From Ailanthus altissimus (lineage: Eukaryota; Streptophyta; Magnoliopsida; Sapindales; Simaroubaceae): a stretch of 64,000 nt of DNA. A program made the position numbers and the translations under genes. Within the stretch, counting starts at the first letter, position 1; every line of letters starts with the position of its first letter. The stretch is taken from positions 3,360,188-3,424,187 of the forward strand of contig OX327691.1 of NCBI GenBank assembly GCA_946807835.1. The letters run 5' to 3'. Shown here one piece after another: positions 48,387-59,221 of the stretch. The notes below the pieces were generated by a model. That model saw only the letters and a program-made list of their open reading frames with translations, was not told where the DNA came from and made no database searches.

Positions 48387-48960
48387 ACAGAGAATACCTC
48401 TAAGGGTGTTGAGCCATCTTCTTGACAAGTGATGGTCTATTTCCTATGACTAGAAGGAGAATCAAGTATAAAAAATTCAACATTGAGTAGAAAGTGGCTT
48501 ACATAATTTATTTTTCATGAGAGTTCAGGTCAAAGGCTTGGCCTGAGAGCAGACTTTTTTGTGTTTGATTATCGGACCCTTTAAGTTTTTGCAGTAGGCT
48601 CGAGTTCTTTCATTGAGAATATTTTTCTTGAGCCGATGATTGATTATCGGATCCTTTAAGAATACCCTTAGAGGTATTCTTACAGAGAATACCTCTAAGG
48701 GTGTTGAGCCATCTTTTTGACAAGTGATGGTCTATTTCTTATGACTAGAAGAGGAGTCAAGTATAAAAAATTCAACATTGAGTAGAAAGTGGCTTACATA
48801 ATTTATTTTTCATGAGAGTTCAGGTCAAAGGCTTGGCCTGAGAGCAGACTTTTTTGTGTTTGATTAGCGGACCCTCTGAGTTTTTGCAGTAGGCTCGAGT
48901 TTTTTCATTGAGAATATTTTTCTTGAGCCGGTGATTGATTTAGGGTTGAGGAATTCTCAT
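48387..48960. repeat. 295-bp tandem duplication with a perfect 16-bp hairpin at the junction
   Basis: Unit 1 starts ACAGAGAATACCTCTAAGGG at 48387 and unit 2 starts with the same word at 48682. They are nearly identical to about 48930. At the junction CCCTTAGAGGTATTCT (48665-48680) and its exact inverse (48686-48701) enclose a 5-base loop. The array begins where the minisatellite ends. No genes are visible. Confidence 0.92.
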
Positions 48961-49329
48961 TGAGTTTGTGTTAGTCTTGGAGTTCCTTAGTAAAAATATG
49001 ATCTTGTACTTGCTTCGAGATTCTATGTTGAGAGTTTGATCTTGGACCTATTCTATGTTACTTGCTCTTGCACCTGGTTAGAGTCCTTTAGTCTTGAACC
49101 TATTTTGACTTTTTCATTCTTAGATCTGTTCGAAAGGTTTTGTTTAAAAATTATCTTGGACCATGCTCGGAAATTTCTGCTTTGAAAATTCTCTTAGATC
49201 TTCTATCCTATTTTTGTTGAGAGTCTTAATGATGAATTTATAGGCAAAATTAACGTAACTCTCTTATGATTAGAATAGGGATCCTCAGTTCCTTTTTTAA
49301 ATAAAATTAATCTTATCACTTTCTCTCAT
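48961..49329. other. Non-coding stretch
   Basis: I see nothing recognisable here apart from loosely repeated CTTGGACCT and CTTGAACCT-like words between 49020 and 49130. Confidence 0.4.
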
Positions 49330-49810
49330 CAAGAAAGTAGGTAGTTACAGGATAAAATTATCTCACCCATTTTCACGTACATTATCTGATAAAATAAATT
49401 TATCCCATTTATTATGTATATTATTTGATAAGGTAGTTACCACATCACCTATGAACTTTAAAATGTGGACCACATTAAGGAGATAATATCTAATTTTAAT
49501 AAGATATTATCTAACATTCTCCTACTTGGTCCACATATTAAAATATAAATTTAAGGTGACCAACTTGTTATAGCCACAAAAATTGTGGTAACTCTCTAAA
49601 ATAATTCATAGTGAAATTTTATTTATCCAGAGGAAAACTTCAATACATGAATCATGACAGTCATGTGTTTAATAATTACGCATTTCCTTCCATGTATCAT
49701 ATGTATAAAAAACATTTAATTGAGTATTTACTTTATGAATGAACTTCCTATAAGTCATTCGGGTCCTCTAAATAATCTCAATGGATTAAAACTTACAAAT
49801 ATTATATGTA
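49330..49810 (-). mobile_element. Possible copia 3' end fragment (minus strand)
   Basis: On the minus strand CCAAGTAGGAGAA (about 49518-49530) looks like a copia polypurine tract, and TGTTAGATAATATC directly follows as a possible LTR start. The area also has imperfect inverted words around TGTGGACCA (49457 and 49530). Neither a second LTR nor protein sequence supports it, so this is tentative. Element C would be inserted to its right at 49811. Confidence 0.35.
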
Positions 49811-51375
49811 TGTTTACGCTCAAAATATAATGTGGCTATTGCAATATAGATTGAGGTGTTAATCCCACAAGGAAGCTCTTGGCAAAATATGTTGGTGAAG
49901 TAAAATATTAAAGCAGTAGCAAAGGATAAAATTAATTGATTTAAATGGATGAGATAGAATTGCTTATGAATTAAGGAAAATATCTTATGATGATTTAAGC
50001 AAGGCTTCGAGAATCGAAATTATGCTTTATAAATCTACTCTACACTTTGATTCAGTGTTTATAACTCAATTGACAGTTTTACATCTAAACAATCAATCGG
50101 AAGATATGTAAAAGATAGTACATTTGATAACACATGCATTTGATATGACTAAACTCTTTTGCAAATATTAACACAAATCATGTTTATTTATACAAGTTAT
50201 CTAAGATCGACAATATATTATTTTGACAATATTGCAGTAAAAGATCAACTTGAATATCAAACATTTATTGCCATTACATGTTATCCAAGATCGACAATAT
50301 ATCAATTTGACAATATTGTAGTAAAAGATTAACATATAAAACAATGTAACTAATAACAATTATAATTCAACAAGAATCACATAAAAAAAGCATGACTGAA
50401 CATATATGAGACATAAGAATTATAACCTCTGGATTATAGAAAATAAACTAGATAAGAGTTTAATCAAAACCAAACTTACAACATTTGTAGCTCTTGACAA
50501 CGAATCAAAGCATAGAAGTAGATTTATTACACATAAAAGTTCATCTCTTAGCCTTGCCGAAAACTCTAGCCTAAATTACAATACATGTTAATGAAAAGAA
50601 AAGGAAAGAGAATTATCTATTATTAAAAATGTCCTAAGAGTCTCCTTATATAGGCAATGAATGGAAATATGTTATGGGTAACATCAATCTTCAATAATTT
50701 TAGGCTAATAACTCGTTCATCCACTTGTAGCACATTTTTGATAATGTAAATGACCGATGTAGCCTTTATAGCCGACATAAAAGTTGTATTATTTTGTCTC
50801 TTCTTTTCATAGGAACCGAGTTCGTGCAAATTGGATGAGTATCCAATGAGATATAAGCAAAATTCTAAAAAATACATCAGATTTTGGCCAACAACCGTTT
50901 TACCCACTTGCAATGCAATTTGGTCCATGATAACGGCTGATTTGGACTTTACCATCAACATAAGAGTTGTTTATAATTAAGTTACTATTTCACAGCTTCA
51001 AGAATTATTCTAATTGAGTCTGTAATTTGTGAGATACGTTCCAAATACATGAGTTGGGTCAAGCTGGGCAAAAGTTGTAGCCCGATTCTATTGTATCTCA
51101 AGTTTTGGCCCATAACATGTTGGATTTGGCTTTTTCACTATTCTTCAAGTTTGTGTAAGATTAAGTCATGTTACACCAGGTTCAAAAAAAATTTCATTTC
51201 GATTTCTACATTGAGAGTTATGTCCATTTTATCTAAAACTATGCAAATAACATTCATTAACCACAATTTAAGGAGAACACTTTATTTCAAGTTAAAATAC
51301 ATGAAAATGCTGAAATTAGTGACATTAAATAGTGACTAAATCTCTTAATAAATATGCATTTTTATGTTCTCATCA
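49811..51375 (-). repeat. 3' LTR of element C
   Basis: On the plus strand it runs from TGTTTACGCTCAAAATATAA to CTCATCA. Its minus-strand start is TGATGAGAACATAAA and it ends in GCGTAAACA. It is 1565 bp and matches 63619-64000 closely. The other TSD half lies outside the window. Open frames on either strand (50406-50591, 50623-50961, 51049-51339) are not conserved gene sequence. Confidence 0.92.
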
Positions 51376-51390
51376 CAGCCCCTAACCAGC
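51376..51390 (-). promoter_or_regulatory. Polypurine tract of element C
   Basis: The minus strand reads GGTTAGGGGCTG directly before the LTR start TGATGAG. Confidence 0.75.
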
Positions 51391-52717
51391 TTATTGCTAG
51401 TCTCTAGCAATTCAAGCATAAATAGAATATGCAAAACTACCTAAGCATTTCAAACAAAACGTCAGTTCAAGATCACTGTTGCTTTAATGGTTTTTTCAAT
51501 TACAACTTCTAAAATTTGTATGTGTGTGAACTAAGCCATAACCATCTTACCATTAACCATTAACCATAATAAATATAGTCTTGAGAATTTCTCCAAGTAA
51601 AAACCTCAACTGCATATCCTCACAAGTGTATGATTGTTTAAAAGGTTAGGATTTTTCTTATGGAGTTGGAAAATAGTTAAACACTCAAGAAAAAGTCAAT
51701 TTTAAGGACAGACATATAAACTAACATTGATCCAAAGATAGAAAAATCATTTGTTTAAAAATTAATTATTCCTAATATATGCCAACTTTAGAACTTCAAT
51801 TGGCTTGTGAGAATAATACAAATATAACTTGGTGAGAAAACTGTTTTACAAAATATTTGTCTTCTAAAATTGAATGAAGACTTTATTAAACTGAATTGAT
51901 TCTTCTCTTTTTTTCTTTATTTTTGAAGAATACAAGGAAGCATTACAAAGGTTTCTCACCAAATTATATTATACACAAATGCAACCAACTTATTCCATAA
52001 TTTAAATAATATCAATCTAAACAAAAATTAACCAATTCAAAAGATCAATGAAGGTTTATAAGCTGTTTTCTCAACCTTTCCACTCACTCATAAAAGATAT
52101 GTGAGATTAGAAAAAAGATATACTTAAACATGAGAATTCTCTTGGCTATATAAATTGAATCATCCGTCTTACCACAAGGCTTAGTATTGTGCTCAAAAAT
52201 ATTTTAGAAGTCTTTCTTTAGTAACCTAAATAGAAACAGTGACTCAACCTAAACAATTTTAAAATCATACCTAGGCAAAAAGTAAATTCCTTTGTACAGG
52301 AATTACCAAGATTACAAGCAATAAACTACAATGTATGAAATATAAAACAAAACAACAAAAAGTTAGTTAAAATGCGTTTCAAAAGTTAGAAATAAAACTC
52401 CTTACTCTGCCATTCTAATTTAACCTAGAATGCGTCACAAGAGTTTAAGAATGAACTATTTACTTTGCCATTTTAATCAAATGTTGGACCACAAATTTTT
52501 TTTTTTGAATGTAAAATGCAACGTATGTTTACTATCCTCCCCCGAAACCAGATGAAACATTGTCCTCAATGTTTAAATAGAAAGAGATAAAGTATAGGAG
52601 ACATTACCTGAAACGCCAGTTTATTCGAAAGAAACAAACCTGAGAGAAACTTAAGCAAATATGAACTAAAATGACGATGCTGATAAATAAAACAAAGAAA
52701 AATTTACAAACGAAGTG
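51391..52717 (-). other. 3' non-coding region of element C
   Basis: No gene is recognised. Near its upstream end the minus strand has the hairpin box ACATTGAGGACAATGT (52557-52572), then TTTCGGGGGAGG. The same box and G-tract occur in element B, at a similar distance from the polypurine tract (about 1.2 and 1.4 kb). An A-rich run (about 52496-52506) follows the G-tract. Confidence 0.65.
52557..52572 (-). promoter_or_regulatory. Conserved hairpin box in element C
   Basis: ACATTG-AGGA-CAATGT forms a 6-bp stem and 4-base loop. The equivalent in element B (27734-27751) has a 7-bp stem. Both are followed by a run of G. Role unknown; a second polypurine or an RNA signal is possible. Confidence 0.6.
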
Positions 52718-53207
52718 TTAGATCCAATTTTTGCTTTTTAAGGCTCACTGACCAATCGATTGGAGATATTGCTGGGTCAGGTTCATAGGTAACTACCTGT
52801 AATTTATTAATCAATTCATCCGCATCGGTAGCAAAAAACAAGATCTGTCATGTCGAATGTGAAATAAGATTCTGTTCCACAGCTTGATCAAGAAAACAGA
52901 GTAACCAATCAAAATAGTTATTAACATTCAACAAACCTATGGGTTTTCGGTGGATATTCAGCTGGGCCCAAGAGGCAATTTAAAAAATTTCTTCCAAGGT
53001 GCAAAAACTACCTGGTAAACCAATAAAAGCGTCTGCATTGCAAAGCATTCTAACTATACATTTATGCATGGATGAGACTCGTAATTCTTCCCCTATTGTT
53101 TTCCCAGTCAAGTTTTCCACGGCTAAAGCTGTAGGAATAATATCTAAAACTTGACTTCCTCCTAAATGTATAGCTATTAACATACACCCTATTAACCCAA
53201 GGCTACC
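52718..53207 (-). pseudogene. LOG-like cytokinin-activating enzyme, C-terminal two thirds, inside element C
   Basis: LOG enzymes hydrolyse cytokinin riboside 5'-monophosphates to active cytokinin bases in the cytosol. Minus-strand translation reads [115 protein letters not shown], and ends TAA at 52718. This matches GGGSxGLMG, the MHQRKA box, PGGYGTLEE, the WAQLGIHxKPVGLLN segment and the C-terminal helix. Two in-frame stops occur (after LEEIF; in HSTxQIL). The MHQRKA box reads MHKCIV, so the catalytic Arg is Cys. No intron interrupts about 160 codons. It is the same strand as pol. Confidence 0.88.
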
Positions 53208-55981
53208 TGACAGGACCCGACCCGAGACCCTCTACTATAAATCCCAGCGGCCCTGCCGGGCACCCCGACGGAAGTTCCTCCGAACCTAACTGGGTAAGTT
53301 AAGAAATTCCGCGAGGCGAACCCCTTTTTCTATTCTTATTACTACTAAGAAGATCTAGTAATCTACATGAAAATGACTTTTTAGTTTTAAAAACAAACGG
53401 ACAGAGTTTTCCCTGTTTTTCGGAAAATCCACATAAACCTGCAAAGAAATTTCACTTCTAATTCCAACACATCTCAATTCTACCAATTCGGACCTCCGGT
53501 CCTTTTCAAATCAAATCCAACACAACTCAATTATTTCGTGTAAATCATAAAATAAGCATAATCATAAAAAGTAAAAACGATCATCATAAACTGGAAATCT
53601 CTTCTTCTTGATTCAACACATACTTACAAATATACATGCCTACAACTATTATGCATAAAGTAAAGAGTGCTATTAGCACATTTACATGTACAAAAATTAT
53701 CTTTGGATTCGGCTCACTACTTGGCGATAGGAGAATCAGCAGCTTGTGTTCCGAGACCTGCACCTGGGAAAGGGGTTTAAAACATAAAACATAAAACGAG
53801 TGAGCTAAAGAAGCTCAGTGAGTGTAAATGAGAATTCAATTACTAGAATATTATACAAAGATAGCAATTTCTAAAGTACATGCAGAAATTATGCTTCTAA
53901 AACAGATGTAAAATTGTAAAACGGTTTCTAATATCATATGCTAATGAAATCTTGCCGAGCGGGTTTTATCTACATCTTTGGAAAACTATATTCAGAATCT
54001 GTATAACATAGTAACTGCTGTGTGCATATAAATGCATAAATGCTATCGGTAAATCGAAAACTAGTAAAATCCTTGCTCGGCCATTTTCTTTCTAAACTGT
54101 ACCAATGGTAACCCTAAAGCTCTATACCCACGCAGCGACTCAACTAGCACCGCATACGTGAGTAGGTCACGGGGCACCTCAACTAGCAGCACCCACAGTG
54201 ACATCTCAAGACATCTCACTGGCTACGCAGCGGAATCCTACATCGCATGCATATAGCGAGACAATATCCCGTACACATAGAGCGACTCACATGACTTGAC
54301 ATCCCGACTTCCCGGAGTTAGTGACACACCCCCAAGACCTGCCCATGTGCACGGGATATACCGGCCGGGTCTAATACAATCATCACCACTATAATCTGAG
54401 GGTACCAATGGCCTTAAAACAAATGCAGAAATTTTAAAACTGTTTCACAAATCTATCATGTAAAAGCATGTCTATGAATATATCAAGATCATAAATCATG
54501 TTTATGCATCGAAAGCTCATAAAACATACATAGTCATTGTGCGAAAACATAATAACCGAAAAGTAAAAGAAATGGCAGATTTCCACTCACTACCGCTCCG
54601 CGCTCAATTTCGCTCCCGATTCCTGCTCCTGTTAACGCTCTCGGTTATCCTCACCTACGCACCATAAATGACATTTAGAACCAAATCGAACACTAGAATC
54701 TCATTTAACTACTAAATGCCCTAATCGGCATACAAAGCCCGGAGGTAAACTACTTCCCGATTTTAGTTACGGGGCCATAATCGAAACTAACTCACCATCC
54801 GGCGCCCTGAAAATTATTGAACACCTTATCATTTGATTGGACATACTTGCCCTTCACCTTTCCAACATGGACAATTATGTCCCATTTTCTTCATTTTTGA
54901 GTTTTTCATCAACCATATACATTCCATTCACAAAATGCATCATTTACACACAACAATTCAATCAAAACACCACTCAATTCCTAACTTCCCTAAAGTGGCA
55001 GAATTTCACCCTAGGTTCCAACACATTCCTTTTCTCAATTTCTTGTTCCAATTACAACAAAATCATGCCAATTTCATTCTAAAGCCCTAATTACAATCAA
55101 TTGAAATCTCTACAACAAAATCACCAAAAACCCTAATTCTCACCTTGCCAATTTCTTCAAATTGATGACTCCTTCAAGTTCCAAACTAGAATTTAACTCC
55201 ATCTAAGCCAAGAATACACATAAGAACATCAATTAACACATTCTTGAATTCTCACTTATCAAACTTATAAAAGATGCTTTTTTTTACCTCTTTTTCTTGA
55301 ATTTCCACTAATAGAGACTTCAATTGAGCTTAGGGATTGGTTTGTAACCTTAATTTGGCTTGATTACACATGAAAAATCATGAAAAAAAAACTTGAATAG
55401 TCACTGTAGCAGCACCCCCTTTGAAGCTCGAATTTCTCTCTTTTTTTTTGGCTAAGTGTTGGTTTGATCTCTCTTCAAATTTCTACACACTTCTAACATA
55501 TATATAGTGCTCCCTCAATTTACCATTTTGCCCTTCAACTTACTTAAAACTTCTAATTTGCCATTTGTTAAAAACTAATTATGTAATTAGTTCATTTGTA
55601 ACTATTTAGTTAGAATAGTTCAAAGAACTAACTAGAACTTTCAACTTGGCAATCCATGAGATTTCTTCTAATTGGTCAATTCTCTAATATATGGATTATG
55701 TTTCTCAACAAAGGCTTGTTCCATTCATAATCCTTAAATGGAAATTCATGTAGTAAATTAGAATTTTCTTTTCCAAGCCAATAGAGAAAAATTCAAAAAA
55801 TATTCTAGGGTCGTCCGGCGCACCGTCAAGTGTGAAATTACCAAATTAGGTCTGATATCTCTCACGTGCACTATAAAGAAAATATTTCTAATAGGGTTAA
55901 AATCGAGTAACCCTACGGTGTCTTATTTGTTCTATACCGAAATCTAGGCGCCAATACTACTAATAGGGATTGGATATTACA
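53208..55981 (-). mobile_element. Solo LTR, family D, copy D2, splitting the LOG-like gene
   Basis: This 2774-bp block begins TGACAGGACC and ends GATATTACA, with a perfect duplication CTACC (53203-53207 and 55982-55986). Its removal joins the LOG reading exactly at GGGS-LGLIG. It matches D1 (78-3837, minus F1). No internal sequence is attached. Orientation is inferred from the TGTAATATCC start on the minus strand, typical of long chromoviral LTRs. It contains no gene. Confidence 0.92.
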
Positions 55982-55986
55982 CTACC

Positions 55987-56273
55987 CCCTCCATAAATCA
56001 AATGACTTTTCTTGCAGCTAACGATTTTCCTAGATTGTTTGCTGCTTCTACAAACACTTTATTTCCCTTAAGACTAGATCCATAAAATACACATATATTT
56101 TGGAATTGTTGAACTGGGGATTCCTCTATATCTACACTCACCTTTATCTCAATATATGAAAATGAAAAAAAATGAGGTGCTGTATTTATTGAGTACCAAA
56201 TGATAACAATGATTGTGGTAACCCGATAGTTTGTTAGAAGAGAGTTAAAAATAAAACACAAAAATTTAAACAT
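55987..56273 (-). pseudogene. LOG-like gene, N-terminal part, inside element C
   Basis: The minus strand reads ESPVQQFQNICVFYGSSLKG, NKVFVEAANNLGKSLAARK, then after a one-base shift LIYGGGS at the D2 insertion site. This is the LOG N-terminus (family ICVFCGSS, AAxxLGxxLVxR, LVYGGGSxGLMG). Homology starts near 56130. The preceding open frame from the ATG at 56271-56273 (about 50 residues, hydrophobic) is not LOG-like and may be element sequence fused in frame. Together with 52718-53207 nearly a full-length LOG (about 205 of 210-230 residues) is present. Cys in VFCGSS is Tyr here. Confidence 0.88.
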
Positions 56274-56389
56274 AATGACCTACATGCATTATTGAACAAA
56301 AAGATTTGAATTTAAAACATCTACATGAGTAGCCCTACTATTCATAAAATAAAGTTTAAAATTAAAACACATGTATTTACAAGTAGTTG

Positions 56390-57260
56390 TGATTGTGGCT
56401 CACATCTTCCTCTGGTTTTATGTCCAGTAACGGCTTAAACTCCCTCTATGGGTCAGGGATAGGCTTTCCATCCAATTTTTTTATAAATTGGCAAACAGGG
56501 TCTTTTAGAGTCAGATTCTTGAGACTATATCGTTGATGTTCATTTTTGAATTTATTCCATAAATCGAGAAGTTCACGTTACACGAGCCCACAGGGATGCG
56601 TCTCAAGAGTCAATAGGATATCATTCAAAGACTCTTTACACAGTCCATCCTTAATGAACTGAATTTTGTCTTCTCGATTTCTAGATGTAAGTCCTAAAGA
56701 ACGACAACTCTAGTTACAATTCCATCGAGTACATTTATGACAGACTTGTAATCTCTTTGCTCGTCGCCTTTTGGTATAAGAGCTTTTTCCAAGACCAGGC
56801 ATATGAGAAATAAAATTATTTACAGATTCACCAGATAATCGAACCTTGACTTCAATTAACCAATGAAAATCCACAGAGATATTACCCAACATCAATAGCC
56901 TTAGTCTTTCACACCGTGCTTTGTAAATTTTAAGTAGAGCATTTTGAGGCAATGAAGGAAAATGTTTTTTAAGGTTAGCAAGAATGCGATCCATTTTGAA
57001 AGAAAGAAAATAGATGAATGCACAGTTTTGGCATAAGAGATTTTTCCAAGACCAGGCATATGAGAAATAAAATCATTTACAAATTCACCAGATAATCGAA
57101 CCTTGACTTCAATTAACCAATGAAAATCCACAGAGATATTACCCAACATCAATAGCCTTAGTCTTTCATACCGTGCTTTGTAAATCTTAAGTAGAGCATT
57201 TTGAGGCAATGAAGGAAAATATTTTTTAAGGTTAGCAAGAATGCGATCCATTTTGAAAGA
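56390..57260 (-). pseudogene. ORF-X of element C, unrecognised, with internal tandem duplication
   Basis: From MDRIL at 57251 or at 56994 the minus strand encodes a basic protein. It has a Leu/Pro-rich opening (LKKHFPSLPQNALLKIYKAR), LRLLMLGNISVDFHWLIEVK, a Ser-rich SHMPGLGKSSY segment, a basic KRRRAKRLQ patch, then CHKCTRWNC. After stops it goes on with REDKIQFIKDGLCKESLND, LLTLETHPCGLV, DLWNKFKNEHQRYSLKNLT and DGKPIPDP, to about 56395 (around 200 residues). I do not recognise it. The Cys/His cluster could bind zinc. It lies between integrase and the LOG-like gene, same strand. Confidence 0.6.
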
Positions 57261-57285
57261 AAGAAAATAGATGAATGCACAGTTT
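56771..57285. repeat. 257-bp tandem duplication in ORF-X
   Basis: Units 56771-57027 and 57028-57285 both end (plus strand) ATAGATGAATGCACAGTTT and encode the same N-terminal ~80 residues. 257 is not a multiple of three, so the copies are in different frames. They differ at only a few sites. Confidence 0.93.
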
Positions 57286-57843
57286 AAGGGACAGTTTTTA
57301 GGGAACTGAAAAATTGACTTTAATAGTCACGGAGTATCGTATCCGCCACTTAATCGGGAAATAAAATCACACTGAAGAAAAAATAAAAAGAAGAAAATAA
57401 AGTAAAATAAAATGTGAAAGAAAATAAAAGCAAAAATAAAAAGTCAAAAGATAAAATATAGACAAAATATAAATATGGTACAGATAGATTGAACCTGATC
57501 AAGCATGATAGACAAGATTCACAAGAGGGATTTCGCCTAGGTACATAGAGTGGTCTACCTTTTCTACATAACTTTTCAGCTGCTGTCCATTCACTTTGAA
57601 AGTTCGTCCATCAGTGGGGTCATCTATTTCGACAACACCATTAGAAAAAACGTTCCTTACCATAAATGGACCAATTCATCGAGATCTCAACTTTTCAGGG
57701 TGTAAATGTAATCGAGAATCATAAAGATAGACCCGTTGATTTGGCTCAAAGTGTTTCCTTGAGATCTGTTTATCATGAGCTACTTTTATTTTAGCTTTGT
57801 AAATTCTGGAGTTTTCATATGCGTCATTTCGTAGCTCTTCTAT
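57286..57843 (-). pseudogene. Element C integrase C-terminal tail and spacer
   Basis: The minus strand carries decayed integrase C-terminal sequence left of the core. About 57540-57840 encodes pieces like LRNDAYENSRIYKAKIKVAH, KHFEPNQRVYLYDSRL and FKVNGQQLKSY. About 57360-57480 is A-rich low-complexity spacer without coding sense. Confidence 0.65.
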
Positions 57844-58660
57844 TTATGACAATTGTAACTTTCTCTGGAGACCTGCAGCATTCAAATTAAAGTTAAGGGC
57901 TTTGATAGCCCAATAACCTTTATGCTCTAGCTCAACAGGTAAATGGAAAGCTTTCCCATAAATAAGCTGGTATAGAGACATTCCTAAGATGGTTTTGTAT
58001 GTAGTGCGATATGCCCATAATGCATCAGAAAGGCGTAGAGACCAATCTTTGCGATTCGGGTTAACCGTCTTTTCCAAAATCTGTTTAACCTCTCTATTTA
58101 CTAGCTCGGTTGGTCCATTTGTCTGTAGATGGTATGCAGTAGAAACTTTATGAAGAACACCATACCCGCGCATCAAAGCTTCAAAAGAACAATTACAAAA
58201 ATGTGTTCCTTGGTCACTAATGATGACACGTGGCATACTGTACCTAGATAACACATTTTCTTTTAAGAATTTTACCATAGTTGTATTATCATTAGTATGA
58301 CAAGCTATATCCTCCACCCATTTTGATACATAGTCAACAGCTAAAGGATGTAAAGGTAGTCAAAAGATGAGGGAAAAGGACCCATAAAATCGATACCCCA
58401 ATAGTCAAATATCTCGATAACAAGAATAGGGTTAAGAGGCATTATATTTCTTCGAGATAAAGCACCTAAATTTTGACATCTTTCATAGGAATGACAAAAA
58501 TTATTAGTGTCTTTGAATAAAGTGGGCCAGTAAAGACCACACTGTAAAAATTTTACAGTTGTCTTCTTCATAGAAAAATGACCATTATAAGCAGCACTAT
58601 GGAAAACATTTAAGACACTAAAAACTTCACTTTCAGGAATGCAACGTCTCATGATTGGTC
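57844..58660 (-). pseudogene. Element C integrase (zinc finger and catalytic core)
   Basis: The zinc-binding domain reads HSAAYNGHFSMKKT, FLQCGLYWPTLFKD and FCHSYERCQNLG (family H-H-C-C, all four ligands readable). It is followed by IFDYWGIDFMGPFPSS, which carries the first catalytic Asp. The core goes on with PRVIISDQGTHFCN (second Asp), YHLQTNGPTELVNREVKQIL (third acidic residue, Glu of the QTNGQAE-type box, here preceded by a Thr), DALWAYRTTYKTILGMSLYQLIYGK. A stop and shift separate the two parts near 58320-58340. It is the best preserved enzyme of the window. Confidence 0.92.
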
Positions 58661-58741
58661 AGGACAATATTTGAAAAGATATGGATCGTCCCAATAAAAA
58701 TTACGTACCTCAACCAAGAACTTACGCTTATCTTGTGCACT

Positions 58742-59221
58742 CTAGTCAAATGAAAGTTCACCACAAACCAAATAATTTACGATATGTGCATACCAAAGTA
58801 TTTGGCTTATAGCAAAAAGATATTCATAAGGAAAATCATCTCGAATGGGTGGCAAATCAGTGGAGTCAATGAACTCAAGGCGGGATAGATGATTAGCAAC
58901 ATCATTTTCAACGCCTTTCTTATCTTTGATGGTTAGATTAAATTCCTGCAAAAGAAGAATCCACCTAATTAAACAAGCTTTAGCATTATTCTTAGAAATA
59001 AGGTATTTAAAGGCTGTGTGGTCAGTAAAAACAACAATAGGTGAACCAATCAAATAAGAACGAAATTTGTCTAAGGCAAAAACAACAGCTAGTAGTTCTT
59101 TTTCAGTAGTAGTGGAATTCATCTGAGCATCATTCAAAGTCCCACTAGCATCATTCAGTAGTAGGCAAAAACAACGGGCACTTTCTGTAAAAGCCAGCGT
59201 GTCCAAGAAAAGATTGGACAT
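58742..59221 (-). pseudogene. Element C RNase H
   Basis: The minus strand gives LNDAQMNSTTTEKELLAVVF, ALDKFRSYLIGSPIVVFTDH, KYLISKNNAKACLIRWILLL and IKDKKGVENDVANHLSRLEF. That is the gypsy RNase H from the middle of the domain onward; the Glu of EKELLA and the Asp of TDH are present. The N-terminal strand, with the first catalytic Asp and the RT connection after GFYRK, is deleted: the reading jumps from SFLGHAGFYRK to NDASGTLNDAQ at about 59160-59200. Confidence 0.9.

Noticed and set aside
52718..56273. A functional host LOG gene
   Set aside because: It has two in-frame stops, a frameshift, loss of the catalytic Arg and a 2.77-kb LTR in the reading, and it lies within a retrotransposon.
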